A model generated the notes under the pieces. That model was not told the origin of the DNA. It was given only the letters and a program-made list of their open reading frames with translations, and made no database searches. The position numbers and the translations under genes were made by a program. Of a stretch of 64,000 nt of DNA, positions 61,954 to 64,000 are shown piece after piece (the first letter of the stretch is position 1; every line of letters begins with the position of its first letter). The stretch is from Monomorium pharaonis. Lineage: Eukaryota > Arthropoda > Insecta > Hymenoptera > Formicidae. The DNA lies in the NCBI RefSeq assembly GCF_013373865.1, contig NC_050467.1, forward strand, positions 19,428,996 to 19,492,995. Reading direction: 5' to 3'.

Positions 61954-62070
61954 ATGCCTCGTGAGTTTCACTGTCGCGAATATTTATGCGAAACTTCGTG
62001 TGAAAAGGACTTCAACGAAAACGTGCTCATTTCCGACAGAAAATATCACCACAACGGTGGTGTCATGTAA
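61954..62070 (+). other. Candidate first coding exon or 38-codon small ORF
   Basis: ATG at 61954 in context GCGAAAATGC follows a plausible 5'UTR-like stretch. The frame runs 38 codons (starts MPREFHCREY, stop at 62068). Alternatively the donor CCTC|GTGAGT at 61961 would splice out after two codons, a common layout for insect first exons, with the rest of a plus-strand gene beyond the window. No downstream exon was found, so both readings remain open. Confidence 0.25.
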
Positions 62071-64000
62071 ATAAACTTAATAGAGACAAAATGTTCACGA
62101 AGGCTCAAAGTAGCAATATAGTTTTAGAAAATTAAATTAATGACACATGACAGAACATTTGCGAGTGAATTTTCAGACGCTACATTTATGATCTAGTTAA
62201 TAAATAAAACGTTTTTAATGAATATTCTTTATCGTTACTCTGAATCCAAAATTATTTAACCAAAGTAGATTCTACTTTTACCGAAAGTATATTTTCGTGA
62301 GCGAGAAAAATTCTTATTATAACGGTACTCTCTACAAAAAGGAAAGAAAGTTGAAAGGTGCGGCGAGCTGTGCATTTGTAAAGTTTACTACCGCTAAACT
62401 ACTGGCGCAAGATTAAATGCTCATGTACCAACAATATGTAACCTGATGTAGAAACATTATTTCACACTGCGGAGGAGATTGAACGTTATTAAACATACGA
62501 TACCCATTAACGTGTATTTAATTATCAAGTGTAATTATTTCCTACACGCCCTCGATTTAACGACTAAAAATTTTACATATGTAACGCATCATCTATATGC
62601 ATCACTATATAATACAGTCAAAATTAGATTATTATTGGAAAGTAGTATCGGCGAAATAAACGTAATTAAAGCCATTTTATATGTAAATATGATTCTTATT
62701 CGAAATTTGAGTTTTATTAGATGATAGTTTCAAAAATGGACTATTAACTCTTGTTCAATAATATGTTATATATATAACACATTAAAATATTTAATATTAT
62801 ATTTTTTCTTCCCTTTACATATAAAAAATTTACATGAGCTATATATATCACGTTAAAAAATTTAGGATAGTATATATTCTATTTATAGTTTTGTGCGCTG
62901 CGTCTAAAAAAGTGGGCTTTACAATTGTGTAAAATATTTTCAAAAATAATTTTGTTTAAGAAGATTAAACAACATGCAAGCACTTTGATACGTACTTAAT
63001 CCCATTTAACGCACGCTCACATATCACACAGATTGCTCCGAAATAGTGTAACACCTTGCATAATTACGATGGAAACAATGTCTGCATTGTTGTAAATGCG
63101 CGCATTCTGCAAATGGCATCTAGAGAGATATATAAATTTAACAGTGCACACTATGCAGAGTTACATCGCCAGTTATAATACGATTATTCCTAGAACGATA
63201 AACCGCATTAAAAGCTTATTTATTTTATTGTAATTGTTTGCTTGGGACTATAACAAATTTTTAATTTCTTACATATGTTTCTCCTATACATTACAATAAT
63301 ACAAATTTGCCTATACTGTATTACAAAACTTGCAACTTATTATTTTAGAATCGGCGTACAAAAGAAAATTGAATCAACATATAAAAAAGAATTAAAGCGC
63401 GATTTTATTCCGAGATGCAAAGTAACATATTTTATAATTTACACATTATTTAAAAAAAAACATACAATATTTTAATAATTTATCATATGTTTTACATGTT
63501 ATTATATGGAATATATCATATCATTAATGTTAAAATGTGTATTAGGTCTTTGAAATCTTATAAATTATAACACAGCAAACGTAGGCGTGTGTTTTACTGA
63601 ATTTTAATGTGTGGGAGCTAACTTTAACACGCGCCAAGCGTAGCCAGTTTTCTGTCCGTTCGACAAATCATTTTCTTTGACCGCATGGAATTCAAAGACT
63701 TTCAATTTTTTTAAACTACTGTGCAACAATAATAGATAATTTCCACATTCCCGGAAAGTCGTAGATTCAAAATGCATAACGTTAAAAAATATAGATCGAT
63801 AAAACTGTTCTAACAACAAATTTGATTCAAAGTATAAAAACATTTGGAATATATTGTACGATATTATTATCGAAAGCTCTGCAATGAGCGTTTCGTATTT
63901 ATATAGCCTATCTACAACAGATAAGTTAATCTACTTAAGGTTATAACTTAAAATCAAATTTTAAAAGATTCGTGCTTTCGCAGAATAATATCGAGGGGTA
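62071..64000. other. Right-edge AT-rich tract, no supported feature
   Basis: Low-complexity AT-rich DNA. Open frames at 62479-62724, 63275-63475 (plus) and 63604-63843 (minus) have the Ile/Lys/Phe/Tyr bias of random AT-rich translation and no motifs. Confidence 0.5.

Overview
The window is animal nuclear DNA, almost certainly from an insect. It is AT-rich with scattered short GC-richer islands, genes are split by large GT-AG introns, and intergenic space is long. Candidate promoters carry the arthropod initiator TCAGT. Nothing bacterial or organellar is present. The best guess is a hymenopteran such as an ant, but this rests on general composition and not on a diagnostic marker.

Two protein-coding genes can be supported by joining exons by hand across conserved splice sites with matching phases. 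Both are incomplete. (1) On the minus strand, 8080 to 2432 holds five exons of a prominin-like pentaspan membrane glycoprotein: the end of the signal peptide, the N-terminal ectodomain, TM1, a short cytoplasmic loop, TM2, and the start of the first large extracellular loop. The start-codon exon lies upstream (above 8080) and was not identified. The remaining exons lie at or beyond the left edge. (2) On the plus strand, 37785 to 53419 holds five coding exons of an orphan class A (rhodopsin-like) GPCR with biogenic-amine-receptor-like features: start codon, N-glycosylation sites, TM1 to TM5 and the beginning of intracellular loop 3. The TM6/TM7 exons were not found in the 10.6 kb that follows and are probably beyond the right edge.

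The two genes are divergent and about 29.7 kb apart. Between them lie two GC-richer, promoter-like islands: 12.8-13.4 kb, with a (CT)n tract and an initiator/DPE-like pair, and 31.5-32.4 kb. The rest is AT-rich sequence with repeats, including a pair of diverged copies of one repeat (26.3 and 28.2 kb) and a strong RNA hairpin (31.1 kb).

The GPCR introns hold the most unusual structure. Intron 2 contains a foldback element with arms of about 110 bp that are nearly identical (40518-40896) and a small palindromic MITE-like element (43.85-44.01 kb). Intron 3 contains an antisense, frame-broken open frame with Cys/His motifs of unknown origin (50672-51060). Exon 4 has two in-phase acceptors 15 nt apart that would alter intracellular loop 2. 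No tRNA, rRNA, CRISPR array or intact transposase gene was found.
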